DNA of 21,203 bases. It comes from VFHP01 sp964443385. GTDB lineage: Bacteria; Chloroflexota; Dehalococcoidia; Lucifugimonadales; UBA2985. Below, piece by piece: positions 1-8,455 of this stretch; position 1 is the stretch's first letter; each line of letters opens with the position of its first letter. The stretch lies in contig CAYUCO010000038.1 of the NCBI GenBank assembly GCA_964443385.1, positions 1 to 21,203 on the forward strand, read 5' to 3'. Both the position numbers and the translations under genes were made by a program. The notes beneath the pieces were generated by a model that was not told the origin of the DNA, ran no database searches, and saw only the letters and a list, made by a program, of their open reading frames with translations.

Positions 1-33
1 ATAGATTTCATATATTATTACAGTAACATAAAA

Positions 34-63
34 TTGACTATAGAACTCTATCATCATTATAAT
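34..63 (+). promoter_or_regulatory. Sigma-70-type promoter for the CoA transferase pair
   Basis: TTGACT (34-39, five of six consensus bases) is followed after 18 bases by a perfect TATAAT (58-63). It lies 61 bases before the first CoA transferase start, so transcription should begin near position 70. Seen by eye only; no start site is known. Confidence 0.5.
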
Positions 64-124
64 AGAAGTGTTGTTCGATTCTTTTTTCGCTGGGTTCCTT
101 ACTTCTTAGATTGGAGGGGTAGTC

Positions 125-1474
125 ATGTCTTCACAAGGCACATCGACCAATAATGCTAAGGTTTTGTCAGGAATTAGGATAGTAGATTTTACTTGGGTTA
201 GAGCTGGTCCATGGGCTACTAGGTGGTTGGGTGCACTTGGGGCGGAAGTTATAAAAGTGGAGTGGCCTCTGAGGGAATTCGGTAGAGGATTTGGCGCACA
301 AGGTACTCCACCAGGTATAGATCCTAGCCTCAATAGTAATGGTCATTTCAATGATACTAACGCCAACAAATTAAGTCTTTCCATGAACGTAAGAAGTCCA
401 AGGGGCATGGAAATCATACGTAATTTAATTTCAGTGTCAGATGTAGTTGTGGAAAATTACAGTGCCAAGGTTTTGGAAAACTGGGGGTTGGGTTATGAAG
501 AGCTAAAAAAATTAAAGCCCGATATAGTTTATGTGTCAATGTCAGGATTTGGGCACACTGGTAGGGATAAACACTACACTACGTTTGGTCCATCTGCTCA
601 AGCATTATCTGGCATGACCTTTGCTTCAGGTCTTCCTGGAGAACAACCAGCTGGATGGGGATGGTCATATTTAGATGATACTGGTGGTATGTATATAGCA
701 TTCAATGTCTTATCAGCTATATACCATAGAAAAATGACAGGTGAAGGTCAACATGTGGATATGGGACAAATGATCATGGGGGCCACTCTAAATGGATCAG
801 CATTATTGGATATAACGATAAATGGTAGGAGTTCAGAGCGTGAAGGGTATCCTTCGGGTAATCGGAGTCACTGGCCAGGTTCACCAATGCTAAATAATTA
901 TAGAGATAGGACGGTTGCACCTCACAATACGTACAGGACGAAACCCGAAGGTTACAACGATTGGTGTGTTATAGCCTGTTTTTCTGACGAAGAATGGCGA
1001 GTTTTGGTTGAACTAATGGGTAGTCCGACATGGGCGCTGGACAAAAAGTTCGATACGGTTTTGGGGCGTCTGAACAACCAAGAGGAATTGGATATTGGAA
1101 TAGAAAGTTGGACTAAAACCTTAGAGAAGTATGATGTGATGCAGAAATGCCAAGAATCTGGAGTGAGATGCATGCCAGTCCAAAGTAATGAGGACAGAGC
1201 AGAGAACGATCCTCAATTGAGAGACAGAGGGATGTATCAGGAAGTTGACCATCCTGTATTGGGTACTTGGAGACTCCAGAATGCTCCTTTTAAGATGCAT
1301 GAAAGTCCTGCTGTAAATTATCGTCATGGACCTCTTATCGGTCAGGATAATGTAGAGGTTATAGAAGGCATATTAGGTATGACACACGAAGAATTGAGGT
1401 CAGGATACGACGATGGGACTTTTTGGCCTCAAGAGTTGGATAAATTTCCGTATCAGAAGGAGTTTCTATCATGA
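125..1474 (+). CDS. Family III CoA transferase (CaiB/BaiF type), putative catalytic subunit
   Basis: A 449-residue protein of the CaiB/BaiF (family III) CoA transferases, cytoplasmic enzymes that move CoA between carboxylic acids. The N-terminal segment around residues 14-45 (GIRIVDFTWVRAGPWATRWLGALGAEVIKVE) has the family pattern of start, R/G-rich loop and GAEVIKVE. The pattern TGEGQHVDMG near residue 205 and a C-terminal LIGQDN are also typical. By eye, Asp184 in the YLDDTGG segment aligns with the family's catalytic aspartate. The ATG is preceded by a strong GGAGGGG ribosome binding site (114-120). The gene overlaps the next CoA transferase by four bases (ATGA), which suggests translational coupling and a two-subunit enzyme. 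The acid substrate cannot be read from the sequence; carnitine, formate/oxalate, succinate/malate and benzylsuccinate enzymes all share this fold. Confidence 0.9.
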   Translation: MSSQGTSTNNAKVLSGIRIVDFTWVRAGPWATRWLGALGAEVIKVEWPLREFGRGFGAQGTPPGIDPSLNSNGHFNDTNANKLSLSMNVRSPRGMEIIRNLISVSDVVVENYSAKVLENWGLGYEELKKLKPDIVYVSMSGFGHTGRDKHYTTFGPSAQALSGMTFASGLPGEQPAGWGWSYLDDTGGMYIAFNVLSAIYHRKMTGEGQHVDMGQMIMGATLNGSALLDITINGRSSEREGYPSGNRSHWPGSPMLNNYRDRTVAPHNTYRTKPEGYNDWCVIACFSDEEWRVLVELMGSPTWALDKKFDTVLGRLNNQEELDIGIESWTKTLEKYDVMQKCQESGVRCMPVQSNEDRAENDPQLRDRGMYQEVDHPVLGTWRLQNAPFKMHESPAVNYRHGPLIGQDNVEVIEGILGMTHEELRSGYDDGTFWPQELDKFPYQKEFLS

Positions 1475-2727
1475 TTGTAAATCAGATTAATGATGGTCCT
1501 TTTTCGGGTGTGCGTATATTAGAATTGGCTGATGAGAAAGGTCACTGGTGCGGTAAGATATTGGGTGATTTGGGAGCTGATGTGATAAAAATAGAGCCAC
1601 CAGGAGGAGAACAAACAAGAACTATTGGACCCTTCTACGATGATGAATACCACAAAGAAAGAAGTCTATATTTCTGGCACTATAATACCTCTAAGAGAGG
1701 TGTGACTCTGAATCTAAATACTGAAGATGGTAGACGGATTTTTAAGGAATTATCCAAAACGGCTGACGTCATTATTGAAACTTTTAAACCCGGACATCTC
1801 GACTCGTTGGGAGTGGGTTACGATGTTTTGAAGAAAGATAATAAATCTCTTATTTTTTGTTCCATAACCCCATTCGGTCAGAGCGGACCGTGGCGAGATT
1901 TCCAAACAAGTGACCTTTTGCATCTAGCTGCAGGAGGACAGATGGGTTCTTGCGGATATGATGATATCGATGGTGCTCCGCCTATTGCTCCGGGTGGGGG
2001 GCAAGCATGGCATATGGGTAGTCATTATGCGTCTATGGCTATAGCATCAGCGCTTATTTATCGTGCTGACTCTGGAGTGGGTCAATATGTGGACGTTTCT
2101 ATACATGAAAGTTGTGCTCTTACTACCGAAGGAGCTATGTCTTCTTGGATATATATGGGCAAAACAATGATTAGACAGACTGGGAGACATGCGGGTGTTG
2201 CTCCGAGTGCTCCGACCCAGACTCTCTGTAAGGATGGTAAGTACGTTAATATACAATTAATTCCTATGCGATTACCTCCGAAGCAGTTAGAAACGCTGGC
2301 TAATTGGATGGACCAATACGGCATGGCTGACGATCTGCTAGATGAGAAATACAAAGATACTGCAGTTATTCAAGAAATGGCAGATCACATCAGTGAGACG
2401 GTTAGAAAGTTTATAAACAATATGACCAGGGAAGATATATATCGAGGCGCCCAAGAGATGGGGTTTTCTTGGGGAGCTGTTAGAACTCACGAAGAATTGG
2501 TTACCGACGGGCAGTTGTTAGATCGTGGGTTTTGGGTGGATGTAGAACACCCTGAACTTGGAAAGACTTTTTCTTATCCTGGGTCATCTGCAATATGGAG
2601 TTCTACAAAGTGGAGGATAGGCAGGAGAGCTCCTCTGATAGGTGAGCATAATGAACAAGTTTACTGTGACGAAATGTCAATGAGCAAGGCCGAGATATCC
2701 ATGCTGTCAGAGATAAATGCAATATGA
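1471..2727 (+). CDS. Family III CoA transferase, putative non-catalytic partner subunit
   Basis: A 418-residue CaiB/BaiF-family protein, recognised by the N-terminal GVRILELADEKGHWCGKILG region, then GADVIKIEPPGG, VIIETFKPG, GVGYDVLK and the SGVGQYVDVS segment. Where the catalytic aspartate is expected (the ADLAAG-like position before the Y-A helix) it reads AWHMGS, placing Trp180 at the Asp position. That alignment is by eye, but it suggests this subunit cannot form the aspartyl-CoA thioester itself. The ATG lies in the end of the preceding gene with AAGGAG at 1457-1462. In known heteromeric family III enzymes, such as benzylsuccinate CoA transferase BbsEF, both subunits belong to the family and only one is catalytic. 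The same arrangement is inferred here. The substrate is unknown. Confidence 0.87.
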   Translation: MIVNQINDGPFSGVRILELADEKGHWCGKILGDLGADVIKIEPPGGEQTRTIGPFYDDEYHKERSLYFWHYNTSKRGVTLNLNTEDGRRIFKELSKTADVIIETFKPGHLDSLGVGYDVLKKDNKSLIFCSITPFGQSGPWRDFQTSDLLHLAAGGQMGSCGYDDIDGAPPIAPGGGQAWHMGSHYASMAIASALIYRADSGVGQYVDVSIHESCALTTEGAMSSWIYMGKTMIRQTGRHAGVAPSAPTQTLCKDGKYVNIQLIPMRLPPKQLETLANWMDQYGMADDLLDEKYKDTAVIQEMADHISETVRKFINNMTREDIYRGAQEMGFSWGAVRTHEELVTDGQLLDRGFWVDVEHPELGKTFSYPGSSAIWSSTKWRIGRRAPLIGEHNEQVYCDEMSMSKAEISMLSEINAI

Positions 2728-2757
2728 GAGTGACCAAGATTGGATGATTGTCTAAGC

Positions 2758-2943
2758 TTAGTCGTCTCCACCCATTTTGACGATGATGAGCCCTATAAGT
2801 GGAACCAGTATTATTATAGCCAATCCTAGGATTATTGTTCCTTGTTGACCTATGCTAAGGAATATATTACCCAGAGCAACTATGGCTAGGGCCACTACTA
2901 AGAACGACGATAGAGGTAACAGAACGGGAAGTAACGTTTTCAA
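2758..2943 (-). CDS. Small two-helix membrane protein
   Basis: A 61-residue hydrophobic protein with a TTG start. A strong AAGGAG ribosome binding site lies just upstream on the minus strand (ending about 8 bases before the TTG), which argues that it is real. Two membrane segments are visible, about residues 9-30 and 37-56, separated by a short SIGQQGT loop; the C-terminus ends KMGGDD. A possible promoter lies upstream (3004-3032). It is the only minus-strand gene in the left third of the window, and its neighbours say nothing about its role. I do not recognise a family; the function is unknown. Confidence 0.6.
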   Translation of the reverse strand: MKTLLPVLLPLSSFLVVALAIVALGNIFLSIGQQGTIILGLAIIILVPLIGLIIVKMGGDD

Positions 2944-3003
2944 CTGTGAATCTCCTTGGCAATAAATTCATTTAATTCAGGTATATTTATATGTTTGAGG
3001 AAC

Positions 3004-3032
3004 ATTCTACACTATTTGTAATTACCAGTCAT
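3004..3032 (-). promoter_or_regulatory. Candidate promoter for the small membrane protein
   Basis: On the minus strand, ATGACT (3032-3027) is followed after 17 bases by TAGAAT (3009-3004). The match to consensus is four and five of six bases. It points towards the TTG at 2943, giving a leader of about 55 bases. Confidence 0.33.
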
Positions 3033-3042
3033 CTTCTATATG

Positions 3043-3069
3043 TTGACCGTTTATTTTGCTAAATATAGA
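3043..3069 (+). promoter_or_regulatory. Weak candidate promoter for the HEAT-repeat gene
   Basis: TTGACC (3043-3048) and TATAGA (3064-3069) are separated by 15 bases, shorter than the optimal 17. It would start transcription about 20 bases before the gene. The 149-base divergent spacer holding it and the opposite promoter shows no other feature. Confidence 0.27.
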
Positions 3070-3095
3070 ATTGGGAATCATAGCTGATTCATTTG

Positions 3096-4040
3096 ATGGA
3101 TAACGGAAGGTGTACTTTGAGTCTAAGGGATTTTTTAGATGTATTGGTGACCAGTGAGTCAAACATCAAAGATAGTGATGTCATAGAGTTGTCAGGTATG
3201 AGTGAACAAAATATGAATTTATTCACTGACTATTGGGTGAATTTTGATGCCGACAAGAGAATCACAATTCTAAAAAAACTTACTGAATTGGCTGAACATA
3301 ATTTAGATGTTGATTTCGATGCTATATTTAAATTTTGTTTGTACGATGATAATCCTGAAATTCGATGTATATCAATAGACGGTCTCTGGGAGTGCGAAGA
3401 TAGATCTTTTCTAGATTCGTTGTGCAGTATGCTCGAAAATGATGTTTCTGCTCAGGTTCGGACTTCCGCAGCGTTGGGAATAGGTAAGTTTGCTACTTTG
3501 TGTGAGAACGGGAAAATGCTGTCTAATGACCAAGACAGGATCATGTACCCACTGTTAAGCGTCATTGAGGATTTGTCTGAAGATTTGGAGGTTAGGAGAA
3601 GAGCCATGGAATCTGTATCAATTTTTGATACCGAAGAGGTTCATGATATTATTCAGGAAGCTTATCAACATGAAAACCCTGCCATGAGGCGTAGTGCTGT
3701 TTATTCTATGGGTAAGAATTGTGATATAGGATGGTTGGCTATAATTGTTGAGGAATTGGATAGCATCGATCCTGCTATGAGATATGAAGCATGTAATGCA
3801 TGTGCTGAATTGTCAGAGGAAGAGGCGATTCCATATTTGTTGCCTCTTTTTGAAGATGAGGACCTAGAGACTCAGAGTGCCGCGATTATGGCTGCTGGTC
3901 ATATTGGTGGAAATATAGCAAAAAATGCACTTATGGACTACATACAATCATCCGACGAAGTGATAGCCGAAGCTGCCCAAGAATCGTTGGAAATTTTACG
4001 GATATCCGAAGGGTCTATGGATTTTGGTACTGGATATTAG
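3096..4040 (+). CDS. HEAT-repeat protein
   Basis: A 314-residue acidic, soluble alpha-solenoid protein. From about residue 85 to the C-terminus it is built of HEAT/PBS-lyase-type helical pairs of about 30 residues. The repeated signature is 'D/N-P-x-I/M-R-x-x-A/S-x-x-A/S-L/M-G' (for example NPEIRCISIDGL, VSAQVRTSAALGIG, NPAMRRSAVYSMG, DPAMRYEACNACAEL and DLETQSAAIMAAGHIGG). Such proteins are usually protein-binding scaffolds; no catalytic motif is visible. The start is either the ATG at 3096 or the adjacent TTG at 3093; no strong ribosome binding site decides, and I took the ATG. Thioredoxin reductase follows after 60 bases and may be co-transcribed. The partner protein is unknown. Confidence 0.82.
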   Translation: MDNGRCTLSLRDFLDVLVTSESNIKDSDVIELSGMSEQNMNLFTDYWVNFDADKRITILKKLTELAEHNLDVDFDAIFKFCLYDDNPEIRCISIDGLWECEDRSFLDSLCSMLENDVSAQVRTSAALGIGKFATLCENGKMLSNDQDRIMYPLLSVIEDLSEDLEVRRRAMESVSIFDTEEVHDIIQEAYQHENPAMRRSAVYSMGKNCDIGWLAIIVEELDSIDPAMRYEACNACAELSEEEAIPYLLPLFEDEDLETQSAAIMAAGHIGGNIAKNALMDYIQSSDEVIAEAAQESLEILRISEGSMDFGTGY

Positions 4041-4100
4041 AGTTTTTATCAATACAATATAGGTTTATATTTATAAAAGTAATCAGATTGGAGAATTGTT

Positions 4101-5039
4101 GTGAATGGATTTGAAATGGAAAATGTTTTAATAATAGGATCTGGTCCGGCAGGGGATACCGCAGCATTGTATGCTGCTAGGGCAGAATTAAACCCGTTAG
4201 TGATTGACGGAATTCAGCCTGGTGGTCAGCTTACCATTACAACTGATGTTGAGAATTACCCAGGATTTCCCGATGGTATACAGGGACCAGATTTAATGAT
4301 GAATTTCAGGTCTCAAGCTGAAAGATTTGGAGCCAGATACTTGAGTGGTAATGTGACATCTGTTGATTTCTCCTCAAGGCCTTTCAAGGTAGTCATTGAT
4401 GAGGAGTCTGAGTACAGCGCTAGGTCGGTTATTATTGCTTCGGGTGCTACGGCGAGATTTCTGGATATACCCGGAGAATCAGCATTGATGGGCCGTGGCG
4501 TTTCAGCTTGTGCCACGTGTGACGGGTTTTTTTTCAGGGATAAAGAATTGATAGTGGTAGGTGGTGGGGACACAGCCATGGAAGAATCTACTTTTTTGAC
4601 CAAATTTGCCAGTAAAGTGCATGTAGTGCATAGGAGAGACTCGTTGAGAGCCTCCAAAGTTATGCAAGATCGGGCGATATCTAATCCTAAGATAAGTTTT
4701 ATTTGGGATAGTGTTGTTGAAGAGGTTTTGGGTGTTTCAGAGGGAGAAGTCAAAGGGGTTTTACTGAAAAACTTAAAAACCGAAGAGGTGATAGAAAAAT
4801 CTGTGGATGGCGTGTTTATGGCTATAGGACACAAACCCAATACTGAGCCATTTCTCGGACAACTTGATGTTAATGAATCCGGGTATATTATTACTAATGA
4901 CGGAACGAAAACTAGTGTGCCAGGAGTTTTTGCTTGTGGAGATGTTCAAGATTGGATCTACAGACAGGCTATAACTGCAGCAGGAACAGGCTGTATGGCT
5001 GCGATAGATGTAGAACACTTTCTGGCATCCAATTACTAA
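4101..5039 (+). CDS. trxB: Thioredoxin reductase (NADPH)
   Basis: A 312-residue flavoprotein of the usual bacterial TrxB length. It passes electrons from NADPH through FAD and a redox disulfide to thioredoxin in the cytoplasm. The N-terminal FAD-binding fold has GSGPAGDTAALYAARA. The redox-active pair is Cys137-Ala-Thr-Cys140 in ACATCDGFFF. The NADPH fold has VGGGDTAMEE, followed by HRRDSLRA, whose arginines are the usual contacts for the NADP 2'-phosphate. The C-terminal FAD motif is FACGDVQD. The GTG start is chosen because GGAG lies 7 bases before it (4090-4093). The HEAT-repeat gene precedes it in the same direction. All key residues are present. Confidence 0.96.
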   Translation: MNGFEMENVLIIGSGPAGDTAALYAARAELNPLVIDGIQPGGQLTITTDVENYPGFPDGIQGPDLMMNFRSQAERFGARYLSGNVTSVDFSSRPFKVVIDEESEYSARSVIIASGATARFLDIPGESALMGRGVSACATCDGFFFRDKELIVVGGGDTAMEESTFLTKFASKVHVVHRRDSLRASKVMQDRAISNPKISFIWDSVVEEVLGVSEGEVKGVLLKNLKTEEVIEKSVDGVFMAIGHKPNTEPFLGQLDVNESGYIITNDGTKTSVPGVFACGDVQDWIYRQAITAAGTGCMAAIDVEHFLASNY

Positions 5040-5123
5040 TTTGTATCCACGCGTGTCCTTTTTGTTCAAACTGTTTGATATTGGAGTTGAATACAGATTG
5101 GTTTACTTGGTAAGGTTGTTTCG

Positions 5124-6545
5124 ATGATTAGTTCAATACCGAACACCGAAAATTCAAATACACTTATATATGATTTAGGAAATTCATTTAACCTAGTTGA
5201 TCTATTTGAAGAATTTCAGGATTTGCCGTACCCAATGTTATTGGATTCTTCTATGGAGGGAGCTTCGAGTGGAAGGTTTTCATATTTAACAGCTGACCCT
5301 TTTCTTGTTATGAGTTCTAAGGGTAAAGATATTAAATTGAAAAGTGGGTCAGATGTTATTTGTATGACCGGCAACCCTTGGGATGTATTGGATGAATTGA
5401 TCAAGAAGTATCATATACCCAGAATATCTGGACTGCCTCCGTTTCAAGGTGGAATATTAGGGTATTGGGGTTACGATTTGGTCAGGCATTTGGAGTCTAT
5501 CCCAAACAAAGCTCAGAATGATATAGATGTTCCCGAAATGTATTTAGGTTTCTATGACTGGGTTTTGTCCCATGATGCTAGCTCCGGGAGATCGTTTTTA
5601 CTGTCCACCGGTTTGCCAGATACAACACAGATTAGTGCTCTGAATAGATCATCTCAGATTCTTGATCGTATATCTAATGCAAAAGTGTTGGGCATGCATA
5701 ACAATGGGACGCTTCCCAGCAGTCAAATAAATTTGGAGTCCAACTTTACATATGAAGAATATATTTCGGCAATAAATAAAATACAGAAATATCTGAAAGC
5801 AGGTGATTCATATCAAGTTAATCTATCTCAGAGACTTTCATCCAAATATGTCGGAGATACTTGGCAGCTTTATTTGAGCCTCAGAGAAACTAATCCAGCT
5901 CCATTTAGTGCCTATTTGAACTTTCCAGAAGTTAAGATTCTCAGTTGTTCTCCAGAAGAGTTCATTACTCTTAACGATAGATCAGTAAGTATTAGACCAA
6001 TAAAAGGCACTCGCCCAGCCGGCAGTAATCATCGCGACAATCGTAAACACGAAGAGGACCTTATAGCTAGTGAAAAAGAAAGGGCTGAAAACTTGATGAT
6101 TGTTGACTTAATTAGGAACGATTTAGGCAAAGTTTGCAAAATAGGGTCTGTCAATGTTCCTAGTTTATTTTCAATAGAAAAGCATCCATCAGTTATTCAT
6201 CTTGTGTCAACTGTGGAAGGAGAATTACTAGAAACGGCTTCTCCAATAGATTTGATGAAAGCGTGTTTTCCTTGCGGGTCTGTTACCGGTGCTCCTAAAT
6301 TGAGGTCTATGGAAATCATCGAAGAATTAGAGCCTGTTAGAAGAAATATTTACTGCGGTTGCATAGGGTACATCTCATTAAATGGAGACATGGGGACTAG
6401 CATAGCTATTAGAACTCTTTGTGTTACAGACGGGAACTTATATATGCAATTAGGTGGAGCCATAGTTTCTGACTCAGACCCTTACGAAGAATATCTAGAG
6501 ACTTTCCAGAAAGGGGCCGGCATTAGACGTGCATTCGAAAAATAA
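5124..6545 (+). CDS. pabB: Aminodeoxychorismate synthase component I (anthranilate synthase I family)
   Basis: A 473-residue chorismate-utilising enzyme that makes 4-amino-4-deoxychorismate for folate synthesis, using ammonia from a PabA glutaminase. After a divergent N-terminal domain, the chorismate-binding domain starts near residue 210 (FTYEEYISAINKIQKYLKAGDSYQVNLSQR). It contains RPIKGTRPAG with Lys294, ERAENLMIVDLIRND, HLVSTVEGEL, CFPCGSVTGAPK and YCGCIGYISLNGDM. Lysine in PIKGT is typical of PabB, whereas TrpE usually has alanine there; this supports PabB over anthranilate synthase. AAGG lies 8 bases before the ATG. The next gene overlaps its 3' end and encodes a PabC-like enzyme, reinforcing the call. 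No pabA gene is in the window. Confidence 0.88.
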   Translation: MISSIPNTENSNTLIYDLGNSFNLVDLFEEFQDLPYPMLLDSSMEGASSGRFSYLTADPFLVMSSKGKDIKLKSGSDVICMTGNPWDVLDELIKKYHIPRISGLPPFQGGILGYWGYDLVRHLESIPNKAQNDIDVPEMYLGFYDWVLSHDASSGRSFLLSTGLPDTTQISALNRSSQILDRISNAKVLGMHNNGTLPSSQINLESNFTYEEYISAINKIQKYLKAGDSYQVNLSQRLSSKYVGDTWQLYLSLRETNPAPFSAYLNFPEVKILSCSPEEFITLNDRSVSIRPIKGTRPAGSNHRDNRKHEEDLIASEKERAENLMIVDLIRNDLGKVCKIGSVNVPSLFSIEKHPSVIHLVSTVEGELLETASPIDLMKACFPCGSVTGAPKLRSMEIIEELEPVRRNIYCGCIGYISLNGDMGTSIAIRTLCVTDGNLYMQLGGAIVSDSDPYEEYLETFQKGAGIRRAFEK

Positions 6546-7413
6546 AAGAGCATTCAAAAATATTGTTTATGTTAATGGCAACTTTATTGATGGTTATGAC
6601 AACCATATATCGCTAATGGACAGAGGATTCAATTTAGCAGACGGAGTATTTGAAACTATGGTTGCCAGTAATCAGCGCATATTTTGTATTGATGATCACA
6701 TTAAACGACTAGCTTGTTCTGCTGAAGTGTTGAATATTGACTTACTTTCAGCTAATAAAATGAAGGATATACTTTACGAGACTGTTAAACAGAACGACTT
6801 GGAGTATGGAGTGTTGAGGCTTACTGTCACTAGAGGAATTGACTATAACAGAGGTTTGGAGGTGCATGAGAATGTAACTCCATCTATTATGGTGCGTATT
6901 GTTCCATGGATTGGGCCTTCTGCTGATTTGTCGGAAGGGAAAAGACTATGTTTTTCTTCGGTGGTAAAGAACGATTTATCTCCTCTTTCTAATGTTAAGT
7001 CATTATCTTATACAGAGTCTGTCATAGCCAGACTTTATGCGCATACAAATGGATTTGACGATGCTTTGATGTTGAATACGAAACATTCTGTTACTGGAGC
7101 TACATCAAGCAATATTTTTTTGGTTATGGGTGGTAAATTGATCACTCCACCTAAATCGGACGGCGTTCTTCCTGGGATAGCTAGGTCTAGGATAATTAAG
7201 TTAGCTGAAAGTATGAAAGTGCCGTTTTTAGAGCAATCTATAACTAAGACTCATATAGAATATTCTCAAGAAATCTTTATATCAAATATTGTAACTGGTA
7301 TAGTTCCAGTTACAAACGTAGAGGAAAGCTTTGTTTCTGAAAAGCCTTGTGGTCCAATAACCAAAGAGCTATTTGAATTATACAGAAATACATTAATGCA
7401 AGAATTGGCTTGA
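6529..7413 (+). CDS. pabC: Class IV PLP-dependent enzyme, probably aminodeoxychorismate lyase
   Basis: A 294-residue protein of the fold-type IV PLP family, which includes aminodeoxychorismate lyase, branched-chain aminotransferase and D-amino acid aminotransferase. Visible family features are VYVNGNFIDG and the ISLMDRGFNLADGVFETM segment at the N-terminus, Lys157 in NVKSLSYTESVIAR as the expected PLP Schiff-base lysine, and TGATSSNIFLVMGGKLITPP followed by GVLPGIARSRII. The GTG start lies inside the 3' end of pabB, so the pair is translationally coupled. This context favours PabC, which releases p-aminobenzoate and pyruvate from aminodeoxychorismate. Its length is also compatible with a branched-chain aminotransferase, so the symbol is an inference. 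Confidence 0.75.
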   Translation: MHSKNKRAFKNIVYVNGNFIDGYDNHISLMDRGFNLADGVFETMVASNQRIFCIDDHIKRLACSAEVLNIDLLSANKMKDILYETVKQNDLEYGVLRLTVTRGIDYNRGLEVHENVTPSIMVRIVPWIGPSADLSEGKRLCFSSVVKNDLSPLSNVKSLSYTESVIARLYAHTNGFDDALMLNTKHSVTGATSSNIFLVMGGKLITPPKSDGVLPGIARSRIIKLAESMKVPFLEQSITKTHIEYSQEIFISNIVTGIVPVTNVEESFVSEKPCGPITKELFELYRNTLMQELA

Positions 7414-7498
7414 AAGTTAACCATTTGTTTTAGTAGAATGCCCGAGTGCTTATGATTTATCGGATTATGCATTTAGCATTAGATAGGTAGGGATTGTA

Positions 7499-7942
7499 AT
7501 GGATGATTTGGACATAAAGATAATTGGTATATTGCAGGAAGACGGAAGGGCTTCTAATGCTAAAATTGCTCGCGGGGTTGGAGTTAGCGAAGGTACTATA
7601 AGAAGAAGACTAAAGAAATTAATTGGTGACAGTACAATACAAATTGTCGCATTGCCTGAACCGTCAAAATTGGGATATAAAACTGAGGCAATGATAGCAT
7701 TGCAAGTGGATCCAGGTAAAATAGAGGACGTGGCGTCTGCTCTTTCCAAATCCACTCAGACCGTAAATGTTTCTATTACCACCGGTGCATTTGACATATT
7801 TGTATGGGTCGCTACATATACACCAGAGGAATTACATTCTTTTATACTCAATACAGTGGGCAACATAGACGGTGTCCGTAGAAGTGAAACTTTCATGGCT
7901 ATGTCTGTTAAGAAAAGAACGTTGTCCGTTAGGGCGAAGTAA
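7499..7942 (+). CDS. Lrp/AsnC family transcriptional regulator
   Basis: A 147-residue regulator of usual Lrp/AsnC length. Residues 1-50 form the winged helix-turn-helix: LDIKIIGILQEDGRASNAKIARGVGVSEGTIRRRLKKL is the typical pattern. From about residue 62 there is the RAM ligand-binding domain (TEAMIALQVDPGKIEDVASAL, then TGAFDIFVWVAT and the closing SETFMAMSVKK). These proteins sense amino acids or related small molecules and bind DNA as oligomers. The ATG has GTAGGGA just upstream. It sits between the pab pair and two EamA-type transporter genes; control of those transporters is a reasonable but untested guess. Confidence 0.9.
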   Translation: MDDLDIKIIGILQEDGRASNAKIARGVGVSEGTIRRRLKKLIGDSTIQIVALPEPSKLGYKTEAMIALQVDPGKIEDVASALSKSTQTVNVSITTGAFDIFVWVATYTPEELHSFILNTVGNIDGVRRSETFMAMSVKKRTLSVRAK

Positions 7943-8014
7943 AAAACTACTTCTGAGCAATAATATTTGTTTATTCTGTATATCAGTTGTATTTGGATAG
8001 TAAAGGACTGATTT

Positions 8015-8440
8015 ATGTTAGGTGTTCTATTCGCTGTTCTCGCAGCTTCTTGTTGGGGATTCACTGCTATATTCATTAGACTTGGCCTACAATATATGAG
8101 GCCTACAACAGGAACTTGGGTGGCTCTCTTACCTGGTTTCGTAATAGTTTTAACCTTAGCTTTTATATTTAATAGCGATGACATACTTTCTTTGGGGTAT
8201 AAAGCATTTCTTTGGTTTGCCTTAGCGGGATTTTTTAATTTCGCTTTGGGAAGGTTTTTAAATGCCTTTAGTACATCATTAGTCGGAGTGACCAGAGCGA
8301 CTCCTCTATTCAACACTGCTCCTCTTTTTGCAACCATATTTGCAATGATATTTCTAGGTGAGAGCATCACATTTTGGGTTGTTTTCGGTACGGGAACGAT
8401 TATTACTGGCGTGGTACTGATCACTAGTGAGCAAACATAA
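8015..8440 (+). CDS. Half-size EamA-family transporter, first of a pair
   Basis: A 141-residue hydrophobic protein covering one EamA (drug/metabolite transporter) domain. It opens with FAVLAASCWGFTAIFIRLGL, which matches the start of EamA domains, and ends with the helix after FLGESITFWVVFGTGTIITGVVLI. About five membrane segments are visible. Typical EamA transporters carry two such domains in about 300 residues; here each domain is its own gene. AAAGGA lies about 9 bases before the ATG. The partner gene begins 15 bases downstream, so the two products probably form a heterodimer. The substrate is unknown. Confidence 0.82.
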   Translation: MLGVLFAVLAASCWGFTAIFIRLGLQYMRPTTGTWVALLPGFVIVLTLAFIFNSDDILSLGYKAFLWFALAGFFNFALGRFLNAFSTSLVGVTRATPLFNTAPLFATIFAMIFLGESITFWVVFGTGTIITGVVLITSEQT

Positions 8441-8455
8441 TGACGGGGAGGTTAG

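Noticed and set aside
4313..4840. Antisense open frame of about 175 codons inside trxB
   Set aside because: It lies wholly opposite a gene with all catalytic motifs, has low-complexity Ser/Thr/Pro-rich sequence and no recognisable domain or ribosome binding site.
7756..8424. Antisense open frame of 222 codons across the Lrp and first EamA genes
   Set aside because: It spans two well-supported plus-strand genes and the space between them, and its sequence matches no known family; a mirror of codon usage on the other strand explains it.
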